A DNA stretch of 64,000 nucleotides from Cymbomonas tetramitiformis (lineage: Eukaryota; Chlorophyta; Pyramimonadophyceae; Pyramimonadales; Pyramimonadaceae). Shown here piece after piece: positions 1-10,966 of this stretch. The notes under the pieces are model-generated. The model made no database searches. It was given only the letters and a program-made list of their open reading frames with translations, and had not been told where the DNA came from. The stretch is from contig LGRX02015114.1 in NCBI GenBank assembly GCA_001247695.2, positions 22,855-86,854 on the forward strand, given 5' to 3'. Numbering within the stretch: the stretch's first letter is position 1; each line of letters begins with the position of its first letter. A program made the translations under genes and the position numbers.

Positions 1-2309
1 CAAAACCACCACAAAATGTGATCAGAAGGCCCAAAACCACCACCAAAAGTGCTCAGAAGACGGCTTGCTCGATTCAAGCACTCTTCCTCTGCAACACGCA
101 CAAGACCACGTGTCGGCCCCGAGGCCACGCCGCCCGCACACCGTTTGCTTGCACAACCAAACCACCCACACACCATCGACCCGCCATTCACATCATCACC
201 AAGCCGGCACTGTCAAGCGCCTCACCCATTCCACCCCCACGATGTTGGCCCAACTACCTCCCCCATCTCTGGGCTATTAACCACCAACCCCACCCACGAG
301 TCATCTACCCGAACACCCATCCCACCCGCAGCGCATCAACTTTTGGAATTCACGACAGGGTAGTTAACAGAAGCGAGCGTAAACTTTCATTCACAAAAGA
401 TAAAGCAGTTCGCAGCTTGAAACGCCGCGAACTCTAGCGCCCAATCATTATTGATTGGGCGAACTAAATGAAAGTTCACTAACTTGAGTCCTGCGTGTCA
501 CTGTCGTGTTCATACCGACCGCAGTGACACGCCTGAGTATGGGCCGATGAACTATTACGCACTTGCCGATGGTCATCAATGATCTAACGGCTACGATTAG
601 TTCCGCAGATCTACAGATCTAGATCTAAGGGTTTCTTAGGGTTTCTTCAGGGTTTGAGCATTCTGACTGCTACACAAGGCCTAGACAGTTATGCTTTACA
701 CCAAACTGATCTGCAGGCACTGTAGATTCCAATGTCAACCCCCACATCCCACCCACTATCTAGGCGACTCTTTATTCACAGCAACGATTGTGACGCAGCT
801 TTAGAGGGCAAAAAAGGGATGAGGGCCACCTGCGAGGGGGAGAGCGCCACTCCGCCCACCTGCCCCATGACCGCTCCCCATGCCTCACTCTAGCATCCAC
901 AGCATTCACACCGGTAATCAATGCGGCTGTCACGTGTTGGGACATCAGCGCGTTTCACTGTGCCTGGCCCTAAAGGTGTCGGTGGGATGCGTGCCGCTTC
1001 AAGACTCCAAGAGCGCCCATCACGAGCGCCACTCAAATGCCTTGCATGATGCTGAGCTGGCATCAGCGTAGTGGACGCCTGCTGTCATCCCCTACCACCT
1101 GGCCCCTCGGATGCCTCTCTCCAGCGGGCGCCTGGGTACAACGCGCCTGCCCGTGTGCATGCTCGTTCCATCCCTCGGTTTGAGCTGCCTGGCCCACCCC
1201 TGCAAGCGCAATCCCGCCACAAGCCCCTCTTCGGCGTCTCATCCCCGCTTACCAGCGGGTGTGCGCAAGCTTCCACCTCCCTCCCTCCGCATGCCCGGGC
1301 TATCTGCAAGCTTCTCAGCTGACCCGGCCATGCAGTAAGAGTGCACGCCTCGTAGGAGGCTCAACCGAGCAGAGGAGGGCCGCTCGAGCACGAGGCTACC
1401 TGGTCGATCAGGCAGCACGTCACTCGCTGCAATTGTCCCGGGTAAAAGCTGCGCAAATCTGGGCACCTCTCCCCTCCACACCTTCTGCTTCCAGAGGCAG
1501 AAGCTCTTCTCCCAGCATCGTGATGACACCCTAAGCTCTTCTCCGAGCATCGTGGTAACACCCTAGTGCCTATGCGCACCGTGCACTGCCTGCACCCAGT
1601 CACACACGCACGCAGCTAATAGTGCCGCATGTAGGAGTTGTGTACCATGAGCGACCCCCAGGCGCGCGCGCGGCTGGTCGCAAGTCCGCAGGGGCACTGT
1701 GAGCCCCGCACAGTTCGGGGCGAGGGTTCTGTGCATGCGCGGGAGGCGCATGCGCGGACCCTGTTGCTGCGCAGCAGCTGCCGTAGCCATGTGCAGGCCT
1801 CAGGGCGTTACGATGTGCATAATGTGGGTGGTGGCCGTGAGGCCCATGCGCACCGAGAGGGACGCAGGGACCCTGCTAAGTAGTGGGCGAGAAAACCCGG
1901 CCCGTGGCTGAGGAGAGCAAACCTGGTTACTAAATCTCTACACTTGGGTGCTACAATTGACGAGCAGAACAACGCTTGCAGCTCAATTGCAGGTAGGGTC
2001 TATTAGGGGGGGACGAAGTCGCAGCGTGAAAGCCCTGACCTGTACGGAGTGCTGCCAGATCGAGGGAGGGCATCCGTTGGCTGCACTCAACAAGCATCCC
2101 CTGGGATCCCTCGTCAGGTCACCCCCCTACCCCCACCATGATACGGGGCTGGATGGGCAAGGGCATGAATGAGGTGTATCGGATCTACAGAGTGCAAGAG
2201 CAGCTGGTTGTCCTTAGTATGTCACCCCTCCCACCCCCAGGATCGAGGCCTTCACTGTCCAAGAATACGAGCCGCTGGCCATAGAGTCGTTGGGAGAGAG
2301 TGTACATAC
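1..2309. other. No gene identified; possible 3' part of PHM gene
   Basis: I see no convincing coding exon here. The open frames are short, GC-rich and without recognisable motifs. The PHM gene on the minus strand has a splice donor at 2309/2310, so its remaining 3' exons (perhaps a lyase domain, or only a tail) should lie in this stretch, but none could be placed. There is a short fold-back near 370-480 and degenerate AGGGTTT motifs around 627-655. Confidence 0.5.
439..460. repeat. Perfect 9-bp stem hairpin
   Basis: GCCCAATCA and its reverse complement TGATTGGGC flank a 4-base TTAT loop. The stem lies inside a weaker fold-back in which AAACTTTCATT (near 371) faces AATGAAAGTT (near 468). It could be the relic of a very small inverted-repeat element. 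No target duplication was identified. Confidence 0.5.
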
Positions 2310-4959
2310 CGTGATGTAATTCATGTTATCACTGTAGCACTGCAGCGACAGGGCCTCCTTGGTGTGGTACATGAGGTACAGGTTGCACATCTCGTGGTGG
2401 TGGGAGGGCCCTGCATGCACTGGCTGATGCTGCTCCGACGAGTTGAACCTGCCCCTTTCGCACCTACATCTTAAGCATACCTCCAACGTTTCGTTGCAAC
2501 CGGCTGCGTCTACATCTATGTCATGCGCACACCACAATTGCGCCAGCGCCACGTTCAAAGCCAGGGGCTACGCAGCACTGCTGTTCACTGGAAAAACCCC
2601 ACAACCCACTTATCTGCCTCGAAAACATGCCCACAACTCACTTAACCGCCTCAGACACAGGCTGGTTATAAGGAGGTCAGTTACCCCAACACTGGCGGGC
2701 GGCTAGGGCACACCAGCTCCCCTGATTGATTTCAGGGATCATGGGTGAAGGCACACCGGCATGTGACCCTCAGCATGCTGCCCGGCTGGATGATCAACTC
2801 TTCCTCCAGCGGCTCAAATATCTGCAGTGCAAAAGCATGCGGCGATCAAGGCAACATGCGCAGCGAGCTTATCGTGTCAGGGCTGCGCTGTCGTGAGGGG
2901 TTGCGCGAGTCGGCGATTCTGGCACAGACACTTCGAGAGCGGCGCAGGGACAAAGGGCCGCCTCGGGTGCGAGCCGCTCTCTCGGAGCGCAAGGGCCGCC
3001 TCCCGGACTCTCCAAGCCCTCAGAACACGCATCCGTCGGGATATGCCCTGCTCCTACCGGAGGCCTCGCCTCTTGGAGAATGCGCTGCCTTCCCGGCAAT
3101 CAGGACACTCACACCCCATCTCCACAGGATTGGTGTCGATGCACACCCTCTGCCGATGTGTCCGCATTTTTAACAGCCGCGGAGACGATGACAGCATCAG
3201 AGATGGGAATGATGTCTACACGGGCATGTTTTCAGTGAAGCTGCAACAGTCATCTTAAGTACTCTGGGCATATTCTGCCAACTTTCTGCACGCCTGCCAG
3301 GACCTGTCACCGCACTTTCTGCACGCCTGCCAGGACCTGTCACAGTGGCGTGGCTATTGCAAGGGGAGCGGAGGGACCTGGGTCAACTCCGGGCTGCGCT
3401 CCAGCAGGCGCTGAGTCTCGCCCAGGGCAGAGACGCGGTCCAGCCGCACCGATCGACCCAGTGTATGTGTGTGCACCCTGCAGCGCTCGATCTCCGAGCC
3501 CAACAAACCACTTCGGTGAGCCGGTCCGGTTGCCTCAGTGCCGAATCGCCCCTAATGTGTGAACAGCCCCGCAGGCGCTCGCCTTATGCCTTCAGGCAAG
3601 ATTAGGCAACGTGATGAAGCAGAAGCGGTCTCGCGGAAAGGCACGTGGCTTGAAGCAGGTGGCTCGGCGCGGCAGTCGACTGAGCGGTAAGTGCGGACGT
3701 GGCGTGATATAGGTAGCGGCAAAGGGGATTCACCGGAACGCGAAGCCACGGAGAGGTTCCGGGCCGGAGTAGCAGCAGGTGACGGAGACCTCGTGTGAGT
3801 CGAGCCTTGGCGGGATGGTAAAATGCGTGGCGAAGGCAAGGATTCCTGCGAGCGAATCTGCCGCCGAGGGAAGAGTCGCCCATCCTTGTTCGGTCTCGCG
3901 TCAATCATTCCACGCTCTAGAACGCCGTGACGAGAGGGCAGAACAACAAGTGTATCACTTGACACCGAACGAGGGAGGATATGCGAAGCGTTGCTTCAGC
4001 CTACGGGCACCGCGCAACCCTGCAGCAACTAGTCCTCACGGACTCAAACACAAAGGCAGCCTCGCTTGTATTCTGAGGGGTATCTGGAACGAGCAGACTG
4101 CGCCTGAGACTAAGCCTCAGACTGCCTTTGCCTCGAGGAAAGAGCGGTGGGGTGGAGGGCGGCTTGATAAAGCCCACCTCGTGGGGTCGAGGAGAGGTGC
4201 ACGAGGACGCCGGAGCTGTCCGGCTCACTCGTTGGCTGAAGGTAGTGTATCTCGAGGGTGATGTACCGAAGGCCTGCCCAACACACAAGGTCTGGGTCAT
4301 GGAACCTTCGCGCACGGGTCCATCAACCTGGGAACTTCAGCCGAATGCCCCCAGCGAGCACGGAGGCTCGGGACATCCAGGGTCCCCCGTGTCTATCCCG
4401 CTAGGTTCAAGCACTCGGGGTCCACATTCTGCGAACTTCGGCCGGAATTACGAGCGAGCACGCGATGTATGGGAAGCGTTGGGTTGAGCAACGCCAAATA
4501 CGGAGCAATCAGGACGATCCACGACGGTCGTTTGGCGAAGGCCGAAAGGGGGTGGTCCGCGCGGCTCGCACCCGCTGCGTCGCCCGTGTGCACTCCGACG
4601 TGGTCGGGCAGAGCGAGTCCAGGCGCATCCTTCGCCCAGCCGTATATCAACCTCTCCCCAGAACCGCATCTCTTGGACATACCGCTGGGATTTCTCTGGA
4701 TGATCTGGCGCGGCAGTGTCGTGCACCCGTACATAAGCATGTGGTGCACCGTCTGTGCCGACGCCTTCGGTTCGAAGCTGCTAATAAAGCGCGAGGCGGC
4801 AGGAAGCGTGGCTCGGACTTGAAGGTACTGATCGGACAGAGTCACTTTGACGTCGTTCATTAGCACTGGTACAATCTCCTCCACATCTCCCCAGCAAGTC
4901 CGAAGTGCAAGGAACAAGAATACACGGCAGAAGCAATAAATTGTCATCGTTTTCACCAA
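2310..4959 (-). CDS. PHM: Peptidylglycine alpha-hydroxylating monooxygenase (PHM domain), six exons placed
   Basis: This type II copper monooxygenase hydroxylates the C-terminal glycine of peptides as the first step of peptide amidation in the secretory pathway. Six exons, all with GT-AG borders and matching phases, can be placed on the minus strand: 4959-4572, 4273-4178, 3845-3734, 3477-3378, 2821-2757 and 2463-2310. Exon 1 starts with a hydrophobic signal-like segment and carries TVHHMLMYGC (Cu-A histidines, residues 72-73). Exon 2 has RYITLEIHY, the third Cu-A histidine. Exon 3 has TIPPRLD and EVSVTC. Exon 4 has VHTHTLGR, the two Cu-B histidines. Exon 6 has HHHEMCNLYLMY, the Cu-B methionine. 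All copper ligands are present. The C-terminal end, and whether a lyase (PAL) domain follows, could not be determined. In Chlamydomonas the bifunctional enzyme is linked to cilia. That is family knowledge and is not visible here. Confidence 0.85.
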
Positions 4960-6221
4960 AATTCTAACGACGCCTTAGCTCAGAATTCATGCTACGATTT
5001 ATGACCTCCTCCGACTGCTGATGCGGTCTAGCCTTGAAACTATGCCAAAAATTAATCGAAATTCTCTAAGTATCTAGCGAGTATGCGTTGGTTCATCATC
5101 ATGCGATGGTTGTCGTCAATAATTAGGATTCCTATCTCTTTGACGTTCCGGTTTCCATAGTTAACACATCAAGCGGTGTCAACGTTATACCCTCAGGTTG
5201 CAAATTGGGTTTTGGGGGGCTGTGCCCCCCAAAGCCCACCCCCCCAAAAAAACAGAAACAAAAAAGATTCCCTAGGATGGACCGATTGGATAAATGACGG
5301 AGATGCCAACTTTCCCCCCATAGGGGGGGAGCAGTGGTGCACCTTTCTGTCACCCCTCGCCTGGCTGTCACTTGCAGTGCTGTCTGTGTCACTGTGTCAC
5401 CGGCTCCCGAACCCTAAAGTCTCCTCAACATTTGTTATTATCAACTTTAGACTTCATCAGCTCGACACGACTGCCTTTTCTGCTTTACAGTGACAGTCAA
5501 TATATAGATATATATCTCCTCTTCTATAAATAAACCTTAATACTAGAATGTCCTAGTGACACAGTGAAAACGCAGAACGCTGCAGGGTTTGAGCGAGGCT
5601 ATCGGGTATCATAAAAGATAGAAATGAATACACGACTCTCAGGCTATCTAAGCTTTGAGGCCGTCACTAGGCAATCATACCGTGTGTCACAGTATAGAAT
5701 AGTCACACCGCCTGATTATATGACTCTTCCCTTAGTAGTGTTTGTGATTGTCACCCGAACCAGAACCCTAACTGTTTATGCCCATATAACGGGTTAACTT
5801 ATCAACTTTAATACATTCTGAGAAAACAATCACTGAGTGAATATATCCCGGGTCTTAGGGGTATACAGTATTCACGTAGAGTACAATATTGGGTGCCCTA
5901 TAGTAGTATCTAGTAGTATGGCACTCCTTGTGTCACTCAAACCTGAAGCATCGTAGTTGCGGTCGCGGTGTCACACGTTATGATGATGACACTGCGACAC
6001 GCGCCCCTCTCATCAGACAATCTTCCCGCAGTAATAACTTGGCGGCGTAAGCCGCCACTCCTTAATTCTGTTATATTATCCTCTCAGAGTCCTTTCCGGC
6101 ACTGCTGTGTACCTCTGCAGTGATCGTACCGCCTTTTTCCGTACCCCTCTATGTGTCAAGGTTGGATATCAACCTTAAAGACTATGCGGCTGCTATTGAA
6201 CTGTAGCAACACGCGATGATA
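4960..6221. other. Intergenic spacer, AT-rich, with C-run/G-run hairpin
   Basis: No gene is seen. A C6-ATA-G7 hairpin sits at about 5314-5329, followed by a GTCACCCCTCGCC segment. Closely similar sequence occurs near 39967-40060, and a related C-run/G-run pair lies near 59613-59633. The part after about 5330 is rich in GTGTCAC motifs and may be a degenerate LTR or transposon end, but no paired end or target duplication was found. Confidence 0.45.
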
Positions 6222-6488
6222 CGCTTGGTGGGTATGAGTGCAGCGCTCTGGTGTCCAGAAGTGTCTGCTTGAGCGCAATGCTCCTCATATACCTCAATGC
6301 CCTCACGCTTCATAAGCGTTACCACCATCGGGTTGCGAACCCGAGAGCATTGCGTGAACTAACCGTATCGGCTGGTCGAATTAGCCATTGATACTCGCAT
6401 GCTGTTCAGTTCATGCTTGAAGCGAAGACGCGTCCTCTTAGAACATTTCGTTCTTCAAGAACTTGCCTTGCTTCGCCATCGAGATGCC
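6222..6488 (-). repeat. Inverted partial copy of dispersed repeat (left arm)
   Basis: Read on the minus strand, this segment is roughly 75 percent similar by eye to 6885-7143. Shared blocks include GGGTATGAGTGCAG, GTTCAGTTCATGCTT and TTCGTTCTTCAAGA-like words. The two arms face each other around a spacer of about 400 bp. The second full copy of the repeat (60077 onward) has no such inverted neighbour, so this arm is specific to this locus. Confidence 0.7.
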
Positions 6489-6689
6489 GTACAGTAGAAC
6501 AGTTATTCCATCCCAAATCCTACGTCAGGAATAACCCAGCTAATTATTGTCTTTATGACCAAGATTGGCACCTTATACCAAGTGGATTTCATTTATAGCC
6601 TATACTTGCACAGCAGGTATGCTAAATGGTGTTTTGATGCAAAATCTAGCATGTATGTAAAATGTCAGGGTTATGACCGATGACATATG

Positions 6690-6780
6690 TGTCATACATG
6701 CCATACGTGTCATACCTGTCATACATGTCATACCATGTCATGTCATGTCATGTCATGTCGTGTCGTGTCATATATTATAA
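6690..6780. repeat. GTCAT/ATGTCATAC minisatellite
   Basis: Runs of GTCATACATGTCATAC-like units pass into perfect ATGTC pentamers. A parallel array is present at about 60098-60200 in the second copy of the dispersed repeat, so the array belongs to the repeat and was not acquired locally. Confidence 0.7.
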
Positions 6781-8646
6781 TGACATGCAGTCGTCAGTAC
6801 GGTCGACTATGACATGTACAGTCATGTCATTTGTCATTCACTCACCTTGAGTGACACCTGTCATCGAAAGGCCAGGTACTGGCATTGAGATGGCAAAGCA
6901 AGATGAAGTCTTGAAGAACCGAAGTGTCCGGAGAAGACTCATCTTCGCTTTAAGCATGAACTGAACAAGCATGCGGGTATCACATGGCTTATTCGATCAG
7001 CCGATACTGTTGTTCACCCAATGCCTCGGGTTCACAACCCAATTGTGGTAGCACCTGAGAGGTGCGGGGCATTGGCGTAATATGAGGTAGCATTGAGCTA
7101 CAGCAACACTTCTGGAGAAGCGTCTGCACTCATACCCACACATACGCTGCGCGAGCTGTTAACGTTCAATAATAGCCGCGCCATATATCATATATCATAT
7201 CGCTTGCTAGCGATCCCTAAGAGTGGTATTCTAACTCGTCAAGGCGACGAACGAGGACATATCAAGTGTGAGTGCAGCAGTAGAGATATTGTATTTTTGT
7301 GTGTGCAACAGGTTCGCGGATCGCGCATATACAGACTGCGACAGTGAACGCGCATACAAGCAAGACATATATCGCATAATATCAACCGCTGCGGAATAAA
7401 CAGCGAAAGGAGTGTGCGAGGAGATATCGTCGCAAACGCATACGCTCGCATATCACCGTCAGAGATAACAACGCGAAAAGGTGTGCATACAGCATGCAGA
7501 TCGCACATATGCGCTGCTATCATTCGCAAAATTGTACGAGATGCGACATATTGACGCGCGGATTAACAAATCGTCATCAGTGTATGTTCCGTACGCGAAA
7601 TGGCATTCGTATCATATGCCGTACATACTGCGACAGAGATATGTTCACCATTCGCAGCGCGCACAACACCGACTTTGACAAATTGCTTACTCGCACTAAT
7701 TTTCAGTGCCGTGTACGCATCAAAATATCGTCATTTCAACTGGTTGCAAAAATCACTCGTCTGCGCGCATTATGATTTACCTTGACAGGATATGTACATA
7801 CCTGCTAGATTCATCATGAACAGATGACGCGCGATGATGGTATATGTATGCAGCATGCCATTCAAAATCTGTGACGCTTGCACATAAGAGATGGTATTTA
7901 TCCATTCACTGGCAGATTTACATACAAGTTTGCAATCATATATGTGTGTACCATATGCAGTGTGTGTAACTATACCACACACCGTGTGTACCGCACACAC
8001 ATAATATGACATCATATGAAGTGGATGTTGTGCAGCAAATATCATAGTGTGTGCAGTAAATTTCACATGTGTGTACAATCATATGAGTGTGCAGTACTTA
8101 CCATACATGCAGCACCACACACACACTTGCAGTATATACTATTCATTCAGTATATACCAAGTGCATGCAGCAAGATGTACCATGCATTATTAAACTGTGC
8201 AACTATATCATGCAGTTTGATTCCACTTTGTTATACAGTGACATATGCATACATTCATGCAGCCAGCTTGATCACGATAGCAGCTGGCATGCATAAACCA
8301 GCTTGATCATGGTAGCAGCTGGCATGTATGGTCTCATATAACAATGCATCAGACATTGCAAAATAAATCACATAGCATACCTGCTGTGCATGACTTAACT
8401 ATAAACGAACCCACTTGGTGTAAGGTGCCTCTTCATGGTCTTAACACAATAATTAGCTCAGTATACCCTGACGTAGGATTTGGGATGGGCATACTGTTCT
8501 ATTGTGGATCACTGAAAGGAATGCTCACCGGAACCATGTGTGAAATAGACCCAAGCAACTCATCACTGCAGATGAGATATGCAGGATTACAGTCACTAAC
8601 TAAGTTGATATACATCATGTTAGATACATGTTGTTAGTGGTATACA

Positions 8647-8651
8647 GATCA
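8647..8651. repeat. 5' target-site duplication GATCA of the 19.6 kb retrotransposon
   Basis: GATCA directly precedes the TG of the left LTR and recurs right after the CA of the right LTR (28247-28251). The paralogous repeat at 62053-62057 has a single GATCA in otherwise uninterrupted sequence, which confirms it as the target. Confidence 0.92.
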
Positions 8652-10369
8652 TGTGCCAGGGAACACTAGCCATGCAAAACTATTCGATTGGCATATTGTA
8701 TTTACGCGTACTGGAGCAGTGAAATGGCAATGGGCTCGGAAGGGGACTCCCGAGCCATTGACTTCGTACTATGGGGAGCGAAAGCCTGGACTGGATTATA
8801 GCTGGCAGCATATTATCGTCCACCCTTCGGGTGCTCTACGCCGCTGGGAGCGTAATAGGGGCGGCGGCTGGTTTCTGGAAGACGCCACTCAGTTGAAGGC
8901 GCCGGTAGCGCCATTCTCATTACCGATCAGCAGCATTGGGCGCGGGAATCCGACGATTGTGATTGACGATGACGAATATCGTGGAATTCCCTACACGGGG
9001 CGTAAGCCTGTACACTCAGAGCCTACAGACAGTGACGATTCGGGTACAGGCGCTGTGTCCTGGAGTAAAGAGAAGTTACCGGATTCTGATGACAATGATG
9101 ACGCGGGTGTCACTAACAGTAAGGAGAAGCTACCAGGTTCGGATGACAACGATGACGCGGGTGTCACATATGACATGGACACTGCCAGTCCGAAATGGGA
9201 GCCAGCCTCGCCCGAATATGATGACACTGAGGATGACGTCAGCGAGTTCGATGACTTGGTAGCTGACGATGCTGAAGAACAAGCTGAAGCTCGAAGGTTG
9301 AAGAGACTGGGACTGCAATTGATCATGGATGAGAAGGGTGAACTTATCTGGGTGCCAAAGGGCACATCCCCGACCTCACCTGTTCAGCCAGAGGATCCGC
9401 CTATCACCGAGCAGGAGTCTGAGGCCATATCTGAGGATGCCCCAGCCTCTGTGGTGGAGACTGTTCATGCGGTAGCACTTCACTTGTGTCGCATGATCTT
9501 TTATTTTTGTCGCACCATGCGACATATCAATTATATTCTGGGACGACAAAAGTGAGTACGGGACTCATTATTGTCGCAGTGCGACAAACAGTGAGTCCGG
9601 GGCTGATTATTGTCGCAGCGACACAAAGAAGACTATATTTTTGAACCGAATCTACAAAACTTATACAAAAGATTATGGAGTATACCATATCACAGTTTAC
9701 GGAAGAAAAGAAACAATTTGACAAGCTAGCATATGCAAATTAACTAACAATTGGCAGGGAAATGTGCTCACGTTAGCACAGCATGCACTATTTTCTACTC
9801 TACTTTAATTACATAACTATGCTTATACATCTTAACAATAAATGTGCAGTGCATACTGTTATTAAGTCAGGTACAAACAAAACAAATCCTATAAAAGATT
9901 GACTTCTAAGTTCTAAAATCTAAAGGCTAAGCAGGTTGCTGGATACAGCAACATGCAATTCGCCAGCGATAAAGGTGAACCTGAATTACCTGCACACAGC
10001 GAATGCGAAAACGTCAGAACGAAGTGAAAAAATATTGCAATCATCACAAAAACACGCAGGCAAATACGCATTGGAAGCCAATAAGCAAAATAATTCAACA
10101 CTCTTCACAATTTCCACACCGTAACATGCGTCTCGCCAACGAGCATGAGATATTTGAAATACCTGCACACGGTAATCGCAAACAGGTCAGAAATAAAATG
10201 AATAACAAAACCAAACGTACACGCAACGACCAACAGCACACATGCGAAACAGGCGTTCAGGAATGCGAAACAGGCGTTCAGGAATGCGAAACAAACGTGC
10301 AGGAGTGCGGCGAAACAGGAAAACGTGAAAAGTATCCTGCAAAATTACGGAGGGAAAAGTCAGTGAGAG

Positions 10370-10420
10370 AGGTGGGGCTCGAACCCACGCTGCACAAACT
10401 GTGCAGACATCGCCCTCGAA
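10370..10420 (-). other. tRNA 3'-half-like segment (T-arm)
   Basis: On the minus strand GTGGG-TTCGAGC-CCCAC forms a five-pair stem with a seven-base T-loop, preceded by a TGCACAGTTTGTGCA hairpin where a long variable arm would be. No matching 5' acceptor or D-arm was found within 100 bases upstream on that strand, so it is at most a tRNA fragment or a SINE-like relic inside the transposon. Confidence 0.3.
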
Positions 10421-10929
10421 AAATAAACTCACCACAGGAGAAACAGAACGAATACAAAACAGGAGCTCGAAAACCAAAAGTAAATTCCTGCAAAATATCA
10501 GTCAGTGAATGCTTGCGACAACATCAAAACGACGGGCAGCGGCACAGCCCGTCAGCCGGCCTACAAGAATGCCGCCAGCAATACCCGAATGTTGCTGGGG
10601 GCGTCACACATATAGCAAAAACGAACGCGACCTGTAGAACAATGAAACACAACTCTGCAAGGATGTTAGGATATACCGGAAATTAGTTAGTATGAAGGGA
10701 AAAAATACATGCAGCAGTACAAAGCAGGGCACAGCAAAAAACATTGTGAGGTGCGCCGCTAAACGAAAGGGTCAAGAATGAATGTGAGAGTCAACATCGA
10801 GATATCTCATATGTGAAATCAGCCAGCCGCGGCCCGCGTGGGTCTCACCGGTGAACCGATTTCGCCATGACATGACATGCGTTGCCATGTCATGTAGTCA
10901 CACAGTGGGATTCCATTGTTCCCCTTCTG

Positions 10930-10966
10930 TCCCATTTTACACCTGTTCTCGACAGGTGTAAAATGG
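10930..10966. repeat. Perfect hairpin inside Mutator-like element
   Basis: CCCATTTTACACCTGT and its complement ACAGGTGTAAAATGGG face each other across a short TCTCG loop. It may be an internal protein-binding or fold-back sequence of the transposon. Confidence 0.65.

Larger units (their letters stand above)
6663..8651 (+). repeat. Dispersed ~3 kb repeat, copy 1, 5' part
   Basis: It begins TGTCAGGGTTATGACCGATG and runs to the GATCA target site of the retrotransposon. It matches 60077-62057 along its length, with small indels. It contains a GTCAT minisatellite (about 6690-6775), a palindromic ACGGTCGACTA block and several CA-rich stretches. No protein is recognisable. The function is unknown. 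It could be a long solo LTR or a non-autonomous transposon, but I found no flanking target duplication. Confidence 0.75.

Noticed and set aside
8991..9365. Ser-rich minus-strand frame opposite the LTR-encoded protein (and its copy at 27269-27643)
   Set aside because: It mirrors the Asp/Ser codon composition of the plus-strand frame and has no independent support.
10003..10686. 227-codon frame with CETGVQE repeats inside the first Mutator-like element
   Set aside because: It is explained by an 18-bp microrepeat (GGAATGCGAAACAGGCGT-like), shows no domain, and lies in a non-autonomous element.
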